Notes under the pieces: generated by a model
The model's input: only the letters and a program-made list of their open reading frames with translations
What the model was told of the DNA's origin: nothing
Databases searched by the model: none
Assembly: GCA_017428085.1 (NCBI GenBank)
Contig: JAFRRP010000039.1
Span: 1 to 64,000 of the forward strand
From: Clostridia bacterium
GTDB lineage: Bacteria; Bacillota; Clostridia; Oscillospirales; Acutalibacteraceae
Length of the DNA stretch: 64,000 nt
Direction: 5' to 3'
Shown: piece after piece, positions 32,515 to 41,888 of the stretch
Numbering within the stretch: the stretch's first letter is position 1
How the letters are laid out: every line of letters starts with the position of its first letter
Program-made: the position numbers and the translations under genes

Positions 32515-34383
32515 TTAATCCTCCGGGATCTCCATGATCCATCCGGTGTTTACTCTCGTGATTTTCGCGTTAGGGAACACCTGTTTCATGTGTTCAAGGT
32601 CATTCTCGGCATGCTCCGTGAAAACGCCGTAGCATTCCGTACTTACGTCGGCAACGAATACGATCTCCGGCGTCTGATCGGGATGGAGCTCCCACCACCG
32701 GATATCGCGCGAAACGATATCACCGGGGACATAATAGGTGGAATATACCGAATACGGCAGGCCGAGATACAGATAATACCACGAGCCGTCGCCTCCTATA
32801 CAAACGGGGCCGGTCGTCAGCTCTTTGATTGTATCCAGATCTGAGAGTATCTCATCGTATTTTTCCGCAATAAACGCCGTAGTGACAATGCCCTTGTGCG
32901 GACCGCCGGAGATCACGGTGTCAAGCGGGTCGTCGGGCGTGGAATCGCAGTGATCGGCATACTGCTCCGTATAGCCGTCCTCTACGAGGAACCATTCGCT
33001 TCTCATATAAAGAGCGAACCCCTGTGCAAAAACCGCGGCGGCAACAGTGACCGGAATGACGGCGCGCAGCAGTCCCTTTACGAACCTGCCGGTTTTTCCG
33101 TTTCTCACAAAGTCGCCGCCATCGGTAAGGATCTCGTGCAGGCAATCGGCAAACAGGGGCACTCCGGCAAGGATGCATACCTGTACGCCGGTTGCGCTGG
33201 AACAGGCGGAGGAGATGTCCACCACCACGGTGAATGCGAAGCCAGCCAGCCAGAAAAGGAACAAACCACGGTTTCTTTTCTCCGTGATAATAGCACATTC
33301 GAAACCGAAAACAGCGAGATAGACGGAATACCATTTCGTGAATATGGCGAGACCGCCGTCGAACGAAGCAAAAAACGCCGGAAGAAAAGCGCAGCCCATC
33401 GCGAAAAGGTAACACAGGGAGAACAAAAGAAACGCACGCTCCCGGCTTACCCCTTTCAGCTTCTTCTTTATTAACACGGCGGCAAAGGCCGAGCCGCCGA
33501 GGATAAGCGCGGGAACGCCGAGCTCGATCAGGAATTCGGCAAGCTTGGCAAAATCGATTATGTTGCCGCCCGAAAGGGAAAAATCATATTCGGCATCCGT
33601 CGTCAGCTCCGGTATAGCCTTTATCACGTTCCCAAGTCCGGCGGTAAGCTGGAGATACAGGAGAAACGCCGCAGCGCACAAGCCGATCCCGGCGGTGATG
33701 CATCCCCACGCTTTCCGTGAGCAGAGATACGGCGGCCGGTAAGATTTCTTCTTTTCCATCAAAAGCATGACCGCGCAGACGGCGGTGTAGCCGAAATACA
33801 GAAACGCGGCAAACGGCTCGTTCAGTACGCAGCAGGCAAACACCGCCCCCGCGAAAACCAGACGAAGCGCCCCGGGCCGCTCGTTGAGGAACAGTACCGA
33901 CGCGCAGAGCGCAAAGCTCATCACGGACATCTCGTAGTAATTGAACGCCGCAATGAAAAACAGATCGTAGGAGGTAAAAGCGACCGAGGCGAAAACGGCG
34001 GCAAGCCCGTGTTTCCTCAGTTTTCCGTAAAAGTAGAAATAAAAAATGATCTTTGCGATACAAAACAGATGGCGGAGAAACAGGATGATCCCGTCGGTGC
34101 CGCCAGTGACCGCCATGAAGAACTTCACGGGCAGGATCTGGAACACGGCGCTGAACTGCGAAAGATGCCATTCGTCGGTTATCATATGATCCCCGAGCAG
34201 AAAGCGGTGGGGAATGGTGAAATAAAATGCCTCGTCTCTCGTCTGCACTGATAAGGCGGTAAAATACAGATAGTAGATCAGCAGTGCGGCGCCGACCGCG
34301 GCGGCAACGCAGTCCAAAATGATTCTTGTATTCTTTTTCTGCGGTCTGATAAGCTCCGCCGCAAAAGAACTGAGATGATTCAT
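32515..34383 (-). CDS. GT-C-like polytopic membrane protein, paralog E
   Basis: 622 residues with ATG 34383 and AAAGGAT 8 bp upstream. Loop 1 has DE (50-51), GD (64-65) and DEWH (70-73), then QILPVKFFMAVTGGTDGIILFLR. The C-terminal domain has GGPHKGIVTTAFIAEKYD, WYYLYLGLPYSVYSTYYV and WWELHPDQTPEIVFV. Closest relative is D, with conserved third positions along much of the middle region. One difference is the C-terminal CIGGDGS versus CGDGA. The order of genes (F upstream, D downstream) and very short gaps place it in the same operon. Confidence 0.82.
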   Translation of the reverse strand: MNHLSSFAAELIRPQKKNTRIILDCVAAAVGAALLIYYLYFTALSVQTRDEAFYFTIPHRFLLGDHMITDEWHLSQFSAVFQILPVKFFMAVTGGTDGIILFLRHLFCIAKIIFYFYFYGKLRKHGLAAVFASVAFTSYDLFFIAAFNYYEMSVMSFALCASVLFLNERPGALRLVFAGAVFACCVLNEPFAAFLYFGYTAVCAVMLLMEKKKSYRPPYLCSRKAWGCITAGIGLCAAAFLLYLQLTAGLGNVIKAIPELTTDAEYDFSLSGGNIIDFAKLAEFLIELGVPALILGGSAFAAVLIKKKLKGVSRERAFLLFSLCYLFAMGCAFLPAFFASFDGGLAIFTKWYSVYLAVFGFECAIITEKRNRGLFLFWLAGFAFTVVVDISSACSSATGVQVCILAGVPLFADCLHEILTDGGDFVRNGKTGRFVKGLLRAVIPVTVAAAVFAQGFALYMRSEWFLVEDGYTEQYADHCDSTPDDPLDTVISGGPHKGIVTTAFIAEKYDEILSDLDTIKELTTGPVCIGGDGSWYYLYLGLPYSVYSTYYVPGDIVSRDIRWWELHPDQTPEIVFVADVSTECYGVFTEHAENDLEHMKQVFPNAKITRVNTGWIMEIPED

Positions 34384-34395
34384 GTCGGATATCCT

Positions 34396-36276
34396 TTATG
34401 CTTCTTTTTCGGGAAGGCTGAAAGTGTCCTCTTTTACCGCATCAACGCGGCACAGGATGCCGGCTTTTCCCTCGGTGCGGGAATACGCGTAATGTCTGTC
34501 TATGAAAGCAAGCCTTGCCGCCAGTGTTTCGTCTTCGTCGTCCGTCCCCTCGGAAAAGGAAGACTCATACGGAATATAAATGTAAGCGGGCTGCTTTTCC
34601 GGATGCAGCGCAAGATAAGTCTCCTGCCGGGAAAGATGCGCGTCGCGGTACCACATCGAATATGTAGGATATGGTCTTCCCACATACAGATAACAAAGTG
34701 AATTGCAATCCATTACATAGATTTCACCATCAGCTTGTTTCATGATGCGGTCCAGATCGGCGCACATATCCTCATAGGTGCTTTTCAGCTCAGGGGACGT
34801 CCGTACCCCCTTCAGCGGTCCGAAGACCAGTTCCTCGCTGCAGCCGAAGGCTTCGGTCTGTTCCGCGGCCGGATCAGCTTCAAGGGTGCTGTATTTGTCG
34901 GTGTAGAAGAAATAGAAAGTCTCGCACGCAAACACAAAGCAGGCGCATACAGCTATACAATAAACAGAGGCAAAAACGGTTTTCAGTGGTTTTTTCCTCT
35001 TTTTGCCGTCGGCAAACGCATTTTTCTCCGCCCGCAGCTCACGGTTCAGATCGCTCATGCAGAGCACGGCGGGAAGCACCGAAACAACGGCGCCCATCCC
35101 GATGGCGCAGTTGGAGGCGATACTGACAAGCGTGGAACCGGCGATCGCGGTCACAAGAAACGCCGCCTTGCGCGGATCCTTTTTTTCCGTCATAATGTAA
35201 CACTCAATCCCGAAAAGGATCAGAGGAAATTCCCGGAATACGAACAGCAGATTCACGAATACGCTTAAGTCGGTGATCCGGAAAAAGAAAACAGCCTCAG
35301 CCAGGATAAAAGCCGCACACGAAGCGAAAAACATCAGGCGGCGCTTTTTCTTTCCGAATATGACTGCCGCAACGAACACAAGCGCGAGAATGACGCACAC
35401 GGCGGGAGAAAGCACTTTGAAAAGAACGGCCGGGAAGGGCTCGAGAATGTTGCCTCCGGACACGGAAAAATCATATTCCGGGTCGGAAAAAATATACGGC
35501 AGCGAGGCAATGACATCCTTCAATGACGCGCCGCGCAGTATAAACGCAAAAAACGCCGACGCGCAAACGGCGATCCCGACAGAAAGAAAGCCCCAGCTTT
35601 TTCCGTTGAGTATAAACCCGTATTTCTCGAAAAAGCGGTTCTGCTTTTTTCTGAAAACACAACGGAGAAACACGAGAAACGTATACGCGGCGTACAGCAG
35701 CGCCGTAAACGGCTGCGTCAGCACCGACAGCGCCGTAAGCGCGCCGCATAGCACGAGCCCGGGAACAGACGTTTTTTCGTTGAGGAACAGATAAACGCAT
35801 ACCGGGGTAAACAAAAGTATATAGGCGGAAAAATAGCCCACCGCAAGTATGGTGAGGGGAACGTAGGTCAGGAAGAACAGAGAATACAAAAGCGCGCCCG
35901 CCCCCCGTTTGCGCAGCATACAGTAGATGATCGCCGTGACCGCCGTATGAACGGCGACGTAAAAAAATCTGCTGAACAGTATGATCCCCGTGCTGTTTCC
36001 GGTGATCTCCCAAAAAAGCTTCACCGGCAGATACTGCACAAATGCGGTGAGCTGTGACGGCTGCCATTCGTTCACGATCAGGCTGTCGCCGAGCGCCACA
36101 CGGAACGGGATACTGAGGTAGAACCCTTCTTCCGGGGTGGGTATCCCGTATTGGGCGCGAAATACAAAATAAAGGGTGAGCAGAGTAAAACAGATCGCCG
36201 CCGCCACGTCAAGAAGCGCGGCGCTTTTTTTTCTGTCCGTGTACAAGGAGCTGATACTGTTTCTTATTTCTTTCAT
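34396..36276 (-). CDS. GT-C-like polytopic membrane protein, paralog F
   Basis: 626 residues. Loop 1 has EE (49-50), GD (63-64) and, uniquely, NEWQ (69-72) in place of DEWH, so if the His or Asp of that motif is catalytic this copy differs in activity or specificity. The C-terminal domain has VFGPLKGVRTSPELKSTYE, SLCYLYVGRPYPTYSMWY and ALHPEKQPAYIYIPYES, and ends CRVDAVKEDTFSLPEKEA, like paralog B. The start overlaps the stop of G by ATGA. Confidence 0.8.
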   Translation of the reverse strand: MKEIRNSISSLYTDRKKSAALLDVAAAICFTLLTLYFVFRAQYGIPTPEEGFYLSIPFRVALGDSLIVNEWQPSQLTAFVQYLPVKLFWEITGNSTGIILFSRFFYVAVHTAVTAIIYCMLRKRGAGALLYSLFFLTYVPLTILAVGYFSAYILLFTPVCVYLFLNEKTSVPGLVLCGALTALSVLTQPFTALLYAAYTFLVFLRCVFRKKQNRFFEKYGFILNGKSWGFLSVGIAVCASAFFAFILRGASLKDVIASLPYIFSDPEYDFSVSGGNILEPFPAVLFKVLSPAVCVILALVFVAAVIFGKKKRRLMFFASCAAFILAEAVFFFRITDLSVFVNLLFVFREFPLILFGIECYIMTEKKDPRKAAFLVTAIAGSTLVSIASNCAIGMGAVVSVLPAVLCMSDLNRELRAEKNAFADGKKRKKPLKTVFASVYCIAVCACFVFACETFYFFYTDKYSTLEADPAAEQTEAFGCSEELVFGPLKGVRTSPELKSTYEDMCADLDRIMKQADGEIYVMDCNSLCYLYVGRPYPTYSMWYRDAHLSRQETYLALHPEKQPAYIYIPYESSFSEGTDDEDETLAARLAFIDRHYAYSRTEGKAGILCRVDAVKEDTFSLPEKEA

Positions 36277-38108
36277 CTCTTTGTCTTTCCGTTCACGTGA
36301 ATGATGAAGCCGGCTTTCCCGTCTGTCAGCGTGTAATCGAAAAGCCCGTCAAGGAATTCGATCTTATCATCGTACAGATACGCCTTTTTATCCTCACTGA
36401 TGATATTGAACCCGTTTGCCTTCGGGATATAAACATATTCCGGGACTCTGTTTTCAAAAAGCTCAAAATACCGCGTCTGCCTTGCCCAGTCGTTATCCTC
36501 ATACCATGTGGAAAACGTTGCGTAGGGCAGATCAAGGTAGAGGTAATACCATGAATTCAGACTCATGATATAGACAGGCCCCGTGCAGGTTTCTTTTATG
36601 ACGTCAAGATCCTTCAGAATGAGCGTGTAGTCCCGTTTTGTTTCCGCCGTGGTCTTGAGTCCCTTGAGAGGCCCCTCGGTCATCACCTCGGTGGGGTGCC
36701 GCACGTTTTCGGTGACCAGCAAATCAAAAAACACCGAATTCCACAGGGATTCCGTGACAAGCGCGCAGCAGACGACGGACATGAGGCACGCCGTCACAGA
36801 TCGGGCGCTGATCCCCGCTTTATCGCGGCTCTTTTTCTTTGTCGGCGCGGTCTGTTCGCTTTTCAGCTCCCGCAGATAGCGCGAGATCATCAGTACCGAT
36901 GGGATCATCGCGGCGGGAGCGCAGAGAGCGATGCTCCACGCGGACGCGTAATCGACGATGAGCGTGGCCACGAGCGTGGATCCCCAGAAAACGAGGAGTC
37001 TTTTCTCCCTGTTTCGGGTGTATGCATAACAGACGATCCCGAAAAACAGTAACGGAACGGCCCTGTACATCCGCAGAAAACAAGCATCCTCAAAAAACAT
37101 CCAATTGACCACCGATACGGCAAACGCCGCTGCCGTGGTAAGCGATGCGAGTATCATCCCCGCGCGTTGGTTCTTTTTTTTCAGCACCGTCAGGCACAAA
37201 CAGAACGCGGCGGCAGCGAAAACGAGGAAGTACGGGGTATAGCAGTCAACTACCGCCATGATCTGAACGGGGTCGAGCATGTTGCCGGAGGTAACGGAAA
37301 AATTATATTCCGGGTCGGTAAACAGCTCCGGCAGCACGGCGAAGATCTCTCCGAGGCTGACGCGGGAAAAAACGAAATACAGCGTTCCCGCAAGGCACGG
37401 CGCGATCCCCGCCGAAAGCAGGCGCCACGTCCGGGAATTGATAAGAAATGCGGCGCCGCCGAAGCGGTCTTTCCCCTTTTTCAGTCCCACGGCTCTTACG
37501 ATGACCGCGGCGGTATAAAAAACGTAGAGAAACGCAAGCAGCGGTTCCGACAAAACAAGGCAGGAGAGAATGACGCCCGCGAAGACCGTTTGGAACGCGT
37601 TTGGCTTTTCTTTGAGGAACAGAACACAGCACAGCACCGTGAGAGACATGATGCAGATGGTGTTGTAACAAAGCTGGTAGATGTTGAAACAGAAATAGGA
37701 ACAGAACATTACGGAGGCAAACAGCCCCGCAAGACGTTCCTTCCGGAGATGGAGATACAGATAAACGCTGACGCATAAATGGCAGATCACCGCCAGATAC
37801 CTGTTCCAGAGAATGATACCTTCCACGCCTCCGGTCAGTTTGGTATAGGCGTAAAACGGAAGCATCTGCAAAAGAGCGGTGAGTTGAGAAACGTGCCATT
37901 CCTCCGTAAACGGTTTATCGCCCATAAGGAATCTGTGCGGAATGGTCAGATAATACCCTTCGTCCACGATATACGAGGCGGTACGGCACTGAAGCAGATA
38001 GTACACGGCAAACCCCGCGAAGAGCAGCAGCGCGGCGGCGTCGATCACGGTCAGGCCGTCTTTTTTCTTCAGCAGATCCGCGGTTTTTCCTGCGGACGTT
38101 TTTTTCAT
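36273..38108 (-). CDS. GT-C-like polytopic membrane protein, paralog G
   Basis: 611 residues from ATG 38108, which overlaps the stop of paralog H (ATGA) and has AAAAAGGAG 7 bp upstream. The frame is open to 38399, but that part is antisense-like shadow of H's coding end and is not used. Loop 1 has DE (49-50), GD (63-64) and EEWH (69-72), then LTGGVEGIILWNR. The C-terminal domain has TEGPLKGLKTTAETKRDYT, WYYLYLDLPYATFSTWYE and ENRVPEYVYIPKA in place of the usual HPEK segment. The final residues TDGKAGFIIHVNGKTKR match the family ending. Confidence 0.8.
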   Translation of the reverse strand: MKKTSAGKTADLLKKKDGLTVIDAAALLLFAGFAVYYLLQCRTASYIVDEGYYLTIPHRFLMGDKPFTEEWHVSQLTALLQMLPFYAYTKLTGGVEGIILWNRYLAVICHLCVSVYLYLHLRKERLAGLFASVMFCSYFCFNIYQLCYNTICIMSLTVLCCVLFLKEKPNAFQTVFAGVILSCLVLSEPLLAFLYVFYTAAVIVRAVGLKKGKDRFGGAAFLINSRTWRLLSAGIAPCLAGTLYFVFSRVSLGEIFAVLPELFTDPEYNFSVTSGNMLDPVQIMAVVDCYTPYFLVFAAAAFCLCLTVLKKKNQRAGMILASLTTAAAFAVSVVNWMFFEDACFLRMYRAVPLLFFGIVCYAYTRNREKRLLVFWGSTLVATLIVDYASAWSIALCAPAAMIPSVLMISRYLRELKSEQTAPTKKKSRDKAGISARSVTACLMSVVCCALVTESLWNSVFFDLLVTENVRHPTEVMTEGPLKGLKTTAETKRDYTLILKDLDVIKETCTGPVYIMSLNSWYYLYLDLPYATFSTWYEDNDWARQTRYFELFENRVPEYVYIPKANGFNIISEDKKAYLYDDKIEFLDGLFDYTLTDGKAGFIIHVNGKTKR

Positions 38109-40000
38109 CGCGAAGCTCCTTTTTGCGGAATGCGGCAATCCGTGACCTTCAGGATCCATCCCGCCTCTCCCTCGGTCTTTGTAAACGTGAAATACTCTTC
38201 CAACGCCCGCAGGTCTTCGACGATCTCCTCTTCCGGCGCTTCGACTTTCTCCCACAGATAGGGAACGACAAGTGGAACGTAGATATACTCCGGCACTTTT
38301 TCGGGATGCGTCTGCCAATAATTGACCTGCCTGTCGACTGTGCCGTTGACATACCACGTCGAATACGCGGCGCAGTCGATGCCGGGGAACAGATAGCACA
38401 GGCAGAAGCGGGAGGCAACGTAGACCGGAGCGTCGGTGTTCTCCGCGATATAGTGCATATCCGCGGATATCAGCGCATAGTTTGACGAGGTTATTTTTGA
38501 AAGTCTCATTCCTTTATACGGGCCTTCCTCCAGTTTTACGTCAAGCTCGCTTATGTGTTCGACGGAATTCACGACCAGATAGAAGGTCAAGTCCACATAT
38601 TGACAGGCGACCTCCGCCATAGGAACGGTGATAAATAGCAAGGCAAGGCAGAGAAACGCTGCGGAAGCGGAACGCGATTTCTTTTTTTGGCATTTTTTGT
38701 TGGTTGAACAAGCACTTTTTTCCTGTTTTAGTTCCGCGAAAAAAGCACCTGCCATCAGCACGGCGGGGATCACCGTTACCGCCTCGAACATTGCCAGGCT
38801 CAAATATGAGCAGACGTCCACGAGAAGAGAAGATACAATACCGGCAATATAGGCGCCGAACAGACGTCTTTCTTTTTTTTGTGTAAGAATGAAATACACC
38901 GCCGCAGCCGGGATCAGTGGGAAAAACCGGTAGGTAAAGATGAAGTAACTGGTTTTGTACGGACTGGAAAAATGCCCCGCAAACGAATACACTATCGTGA
39001 TAACGGTCACGATAGAAGTCAGCGCGCCGATCAGATGTCGGGCGGCGCTTTTTTTCATAAAGAACGCCGCAGCGATCAGCACCGCAAAGGCGATCAGCAA
39101 GGGCGGGGGAAACGCCCGGAAAAACTGTTTCATACACTCCGGTGCGATGATGCTGCCGTTTCGGAATAAAAAATCATGCTCCGGGTCAGTGAAAAGCTGC
39201 GGAAACGCAGCGATGATGTTTTTTAGACCGTATACGGACACCAGAGGGATCGTGACCGCTGCGGCGGGAACGGCCACACCGGCGGTCACACCCGCCCAGG
39301 TCCCGGAAAAAAGCTTCTCCGCATTCTCAGGTGCGGCGCCTTTTTTGTTGCGCAAGAAGCCGACGGCGCATATAGCCGTAAAAAACGCGTAAAGCAGAGC
39401 CAGCTCCGGCTGCGCAAGGACCGCGCAGGCCAGCAGTACGCCGCAGACGAATAGAGTGAAGGGTTTTCTGGAACAAAAAAAGAAGATCACCAAGCACGGG
39501 GCAAGCGCCTGAAGCGCCATCGTGTTATAGCTCCAGGAATAAATGCCATAGGGCGCGTAGCCGCAGAAAAGCGCGCAGGCGATAACAGCATAGTATCCGT
39601 ATCTTCTGAGGCGGGAATACAGGAAGACAGAACAGGCAAGCTGAAAGAAAGCGTACAAATTACGGAATAACAGAGAGATACCGTCGACCGAGCCGGTGAG
39701 CCATATAAATATTCGGAGCGGGATATACTGGAGCAGCGCGCAGACCTGGGAAACGTGCCACTCGTCGAGAATCAGCCGGTCTCCCTGGATCAGGCGGTAT
39801 GCCACCGTGGGATAACAGGTTTCGTCATCTAATACCTGTATGCCGAAATTGACGAAAAAGAAAAAGATGAGGCTGTAAAACAGGAATACCGCAAGGGCCG
39901 CTTTGTCGGCATTGTTAAGTCGGCAGAATCTTTTTTTTCCTTTGGAATCATTCCGCAAGCGGTTTTTTTTCATTGCCGTTATTCCGTCCGTTTTTTTCAT
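38105..40000 (-). CDS. GT-C-like polytopic membrane protein, paralog H
   Basis: 631 residues from ATG 40000, overlapping the stop of paralog I. Loop 1 has DDE (58-60), GD (73-74) and DEWH (79-82), but the usual IPHR is VAYR, as in I. The C-terminal domain has EEGPYKGMRLSKITSSNYA, FCLCYLFPGIDCAAYSTWYVNG and THPEKVPEYIYVPLV, ending CRIPQKGASR. H and I form a recent duplicate pair, sharing even the ribosome site and start context. A basic, Lys- and Arg-rich N-terminus of about 30 residues precedes the first helix. Confidence 0.8.
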   Translation of the reverse strand: MKKTDGITAMKKNRLRNDSKGKKRFCRLNNADKAALAVFLFYSLIFFFFVNFGIQVLDDETCYPTVAYRLIQGDRLILDEWHVSQVCALLQYIPLRIFIWLTGSVDGISLLFRNLYAFFQLACSVFLYSRLRRYGYYAVIACALFCGYAPYGIYSWSYNTMALQALAPCLVIFFFCSRKPFTLFVCGVLLACAVLAQPELALLYAFFTAICAVGFLRNKKGAAPENAEKLFSGTWAGVTAGVAVPAAAVTIPLVSVYGLKNIIAAFPQLFTDPEHDFLFRNGSIIAPECMKQFFRAFPPPLLIAFAVLIAAAFFMKKSAARHLIGALTSIVTVITIVYSFAGHFSSPYKTSYFIFTYRFFPLIPAAAVYFILTQKKERRLFGAYIAGIVSSLLVDVCSYLSLAMFEAVTVIPAVLMAGAFFAELKQEKSACSTNKKCQKKKSRSASAAFLCLALLFITVPMAEVACQYVDLTFYLVVNSVEHISELDVKLEEGPYKGMRLSKITSSNYALISADMHYIAENTDAPVYVASRFCLCYLFPGIDCAAYSTWYVNGTVDRQVNYWQTHPEKVPEYIYVPLVVPYLWEKVEAPEEEIVEDLRALEEYFTFTKTEGEAGWILKVTDCRIPQKGASR

Positions 40001-41874
40001 CGCGAAGCTCCTTTTCGCGGGATGCGGCAATCCGTGACCTTCAGAATCCATCCCGCCTCTCCTTCGATCTTTGTAAATGTGAAATACTCTTCCAACGCCC
40101 GCAGGTCTTTGGCAATCTCCTCATCCGGCGCTTCGGCTTTCTCCCACAGGAAGGCGTCCACAAGCGGTACGTAGATATACTCCGGCACTTTTTCGGGATG
40201 TGTCTCCCAATAATAGATCTGTTTGTCGACCGTGTCGTTGATATACCACGTCGAATACGCCGCGCAGTCGATGCCGGGAAACAGATAGCACAGGCAAAAG
40301 CGGTCGGAAACGTAGACCGGAGCGTCGGTATTCTCCGCGATATAGCGCAGGTCTTCGATCACCTGTGCATAGTTGGATGAGGTGTGTTTTGAAAGAATGA
40401 TCCCCTTGTACGGACCTTCCTCCGTCTTTACGTTAAGCTCGCTCAGGCGCCCGACGGAATTCATGATCAGATAGGTCGTCAGGTTTACGCCCTGCCAGGC
40501 GGCCTCCGCTGTGGGAACGGAAAAATAGAGTACGGCAAGACAGATCAATGCCGTGGAGACGGATTGTATTCTTTTTTTTTTGTGTTTATTTTTTTTGCCG
40601 GTCGTCCCGGCGTCTTTTTCACGGTTCAATTCTTCGAAAAAGACGCCTGCCATCAGCACAGCGGGGATCACCGTGATCGCCTCAAACATAGCAAGGCTCC
40701 CATCTGAGCTTACGTCAACAAGGAGAGAGGACACGATACCGGCTGCGTAGGCGCCGAGCAGACGGCTATCTTTTTTCTGTGTAAGGATGTAAAACACTGC
40801 CGAGGCCGGGATCAGCGGGAAAAACCGGTAGGTATAGCTGAAGCAGCTGTCATCCAGTTTGGAAAAATGCATCGTGAACGAGTATAATACCGTAAATGCG
40901 GTCACTATGGAAGTCAGCGTGCCGATCAGATACCGGTAGGTGCTTTTCCTCTTAAATAACGCCGCAGCGATCAGCAGCGCGAAGGCGATAAGCACGGGCA
41001 GGGGAAATGCCCGCAGAAACCATTCTGTGCTCTTTGGCACGAGCGCGCTGTTGTTTCCCAATGAATAGATATGCTCCGGGTCGTTGAAAAGCTGTGGGAA
41101 GGCAGCGATCATGTCTTTCAGGCCGCACACGGCCACACAGGGTATCGTGACCGCGGCGGCGGAAACGGCGACACCTGCAGTTACCCCCACCCAAGCCCCG
41201 GAAAACAGGTTTTCCGCATTCCCTGGGACGGTGCCTTTTCTGCCGCGCAAGAAACAAACGGCGCATATGACCGTAAACAGCGCGTAAAGCAGCGCCATTC
41301 CCGGCTCCGCAATTACCGCGCAGGCCAGCAGCACGCCGCAGAAAAACAGTGTGAAGGGGTTTCTGCGACAAAAAAAGAAAATCACAAAACACAGGGCAAG
41401 GGCCTGAAGCGCCATCGTGTTATAACTCAGAGACAAAATGCCGTAGGGCGCGTAGCCGCAGAACAGCGCGCAGGCGACAAGAGCGTAGTATCCGTATCCT
41501 CTGAGCCGGGAGTATATGAACACGGAACAGGAAAGCTGGGAAAAAGCGTACAGATTCCGATACAGCAGGATGACGCCCTCGACCGATCCGGTGAGCAGTG
41601 TAAATACGCGGAGCGGGATATACTGCAGCAGTGCGCTGAACTGGGAAATGTGCCACTCGTCGAGGATCAGCCGGTCTCCCCGGATCAAACGGTAGGCGAT
41701 CGTCGGATATTGGCTTTCGTCCACGATCTGCAATCCGAAATGGATGAGGAAGAAAAAGATAAAAGCGTAAAGCAGAAACACCGCAATGGCTGCTTTGTCG
41801 ACGTTATTCAACCGGAAGGCTCTTCTTTTTGCCGTTTCGGAACTGTCTGCGATCGTTTTTCTCATTACCGTCAT
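39997..41874 (-). CDS. GT-C-like polytopic membrane protein, paralog I
   Basis: 625 residues. Loop 1 has DE (52-53), GD (66-67) and DEWH (72-75), followed by QYIPLRVFTLLTGSVEGVILLYR. The C-terminal domain has EEGPYKGIILSKHTSSNYA, FCLCYLFPGIDCAAYSTWYIND and THPEKVPEYIYVPLV, ending CRIPRKGASR. It is close to H throughout. ATG 41874 and ATG 41865 are both possible; neither has a strong site, and translation probably continues from paralog J, whose stop is 14 bp upstream. Confidence 0.8.
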   Translation of the reverse strand: MTVMRKTIADSSETAKRRAFRLNNVDKAAIAVFLLYAFIFFFLIHFGLQIVDESQYPTIAYRLIRGDRLILDEWHISQFSALLQYIPLRVFTLLTGSVEGVILLYRNLYAFSQLSCSVFIYSRLRGYGYYALVACALFCGYAPYGILSLSYNTMALQALALCFVIFFFCRRNPFTLFFCGVLLACAVIAEPGMALLYALFTVICAVCFLRGRKGTVPGNAENLFSGAWVGVTAGVAVSAAAVTIPCVAVCGLKDMIAAFPQLFNDPEHIYSLGNNSALVPKSTEWFLRAFPLPVLIAFALLIAAALFKRKSTYRYLIGTLTSIVTAFTVLYSFTMHFSKLDDSCFSYTYRFFPLIPASAVFYILTQKKDSRLLGAYAAGIVSSLLVDVSSDGSLAMFEAITVIPAVLMAGVFFEELNREKDAGTTGKKNKHKKKRIQSVSTALICLAVLYFSVPTAEAAWQGVNLTTYLIMNSVGRLSELNVKTEEGPYKGIILSKHTSSNYAQVIEDLRYIAENTDAPVYVSDRFCLCYLFPGIDCAAYSTWYINDTVDKQIYYWETHPEKVPEYIYVPLVDAFLWEKAEAPDEEIAKDLRALEEYFTFTKIEGEAGWILKVTDCRIPRKGASR

Positions 41875-41888
41875 TTCGTCCGTTTTCG

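Noticed and set aside
36273-38399. Longer version of paralog G starting at 38399
   Set aside because: The extra 97 codons lie on the coding end of H in another frame; ATG 38108 overlaps the H stop as at other junctions.
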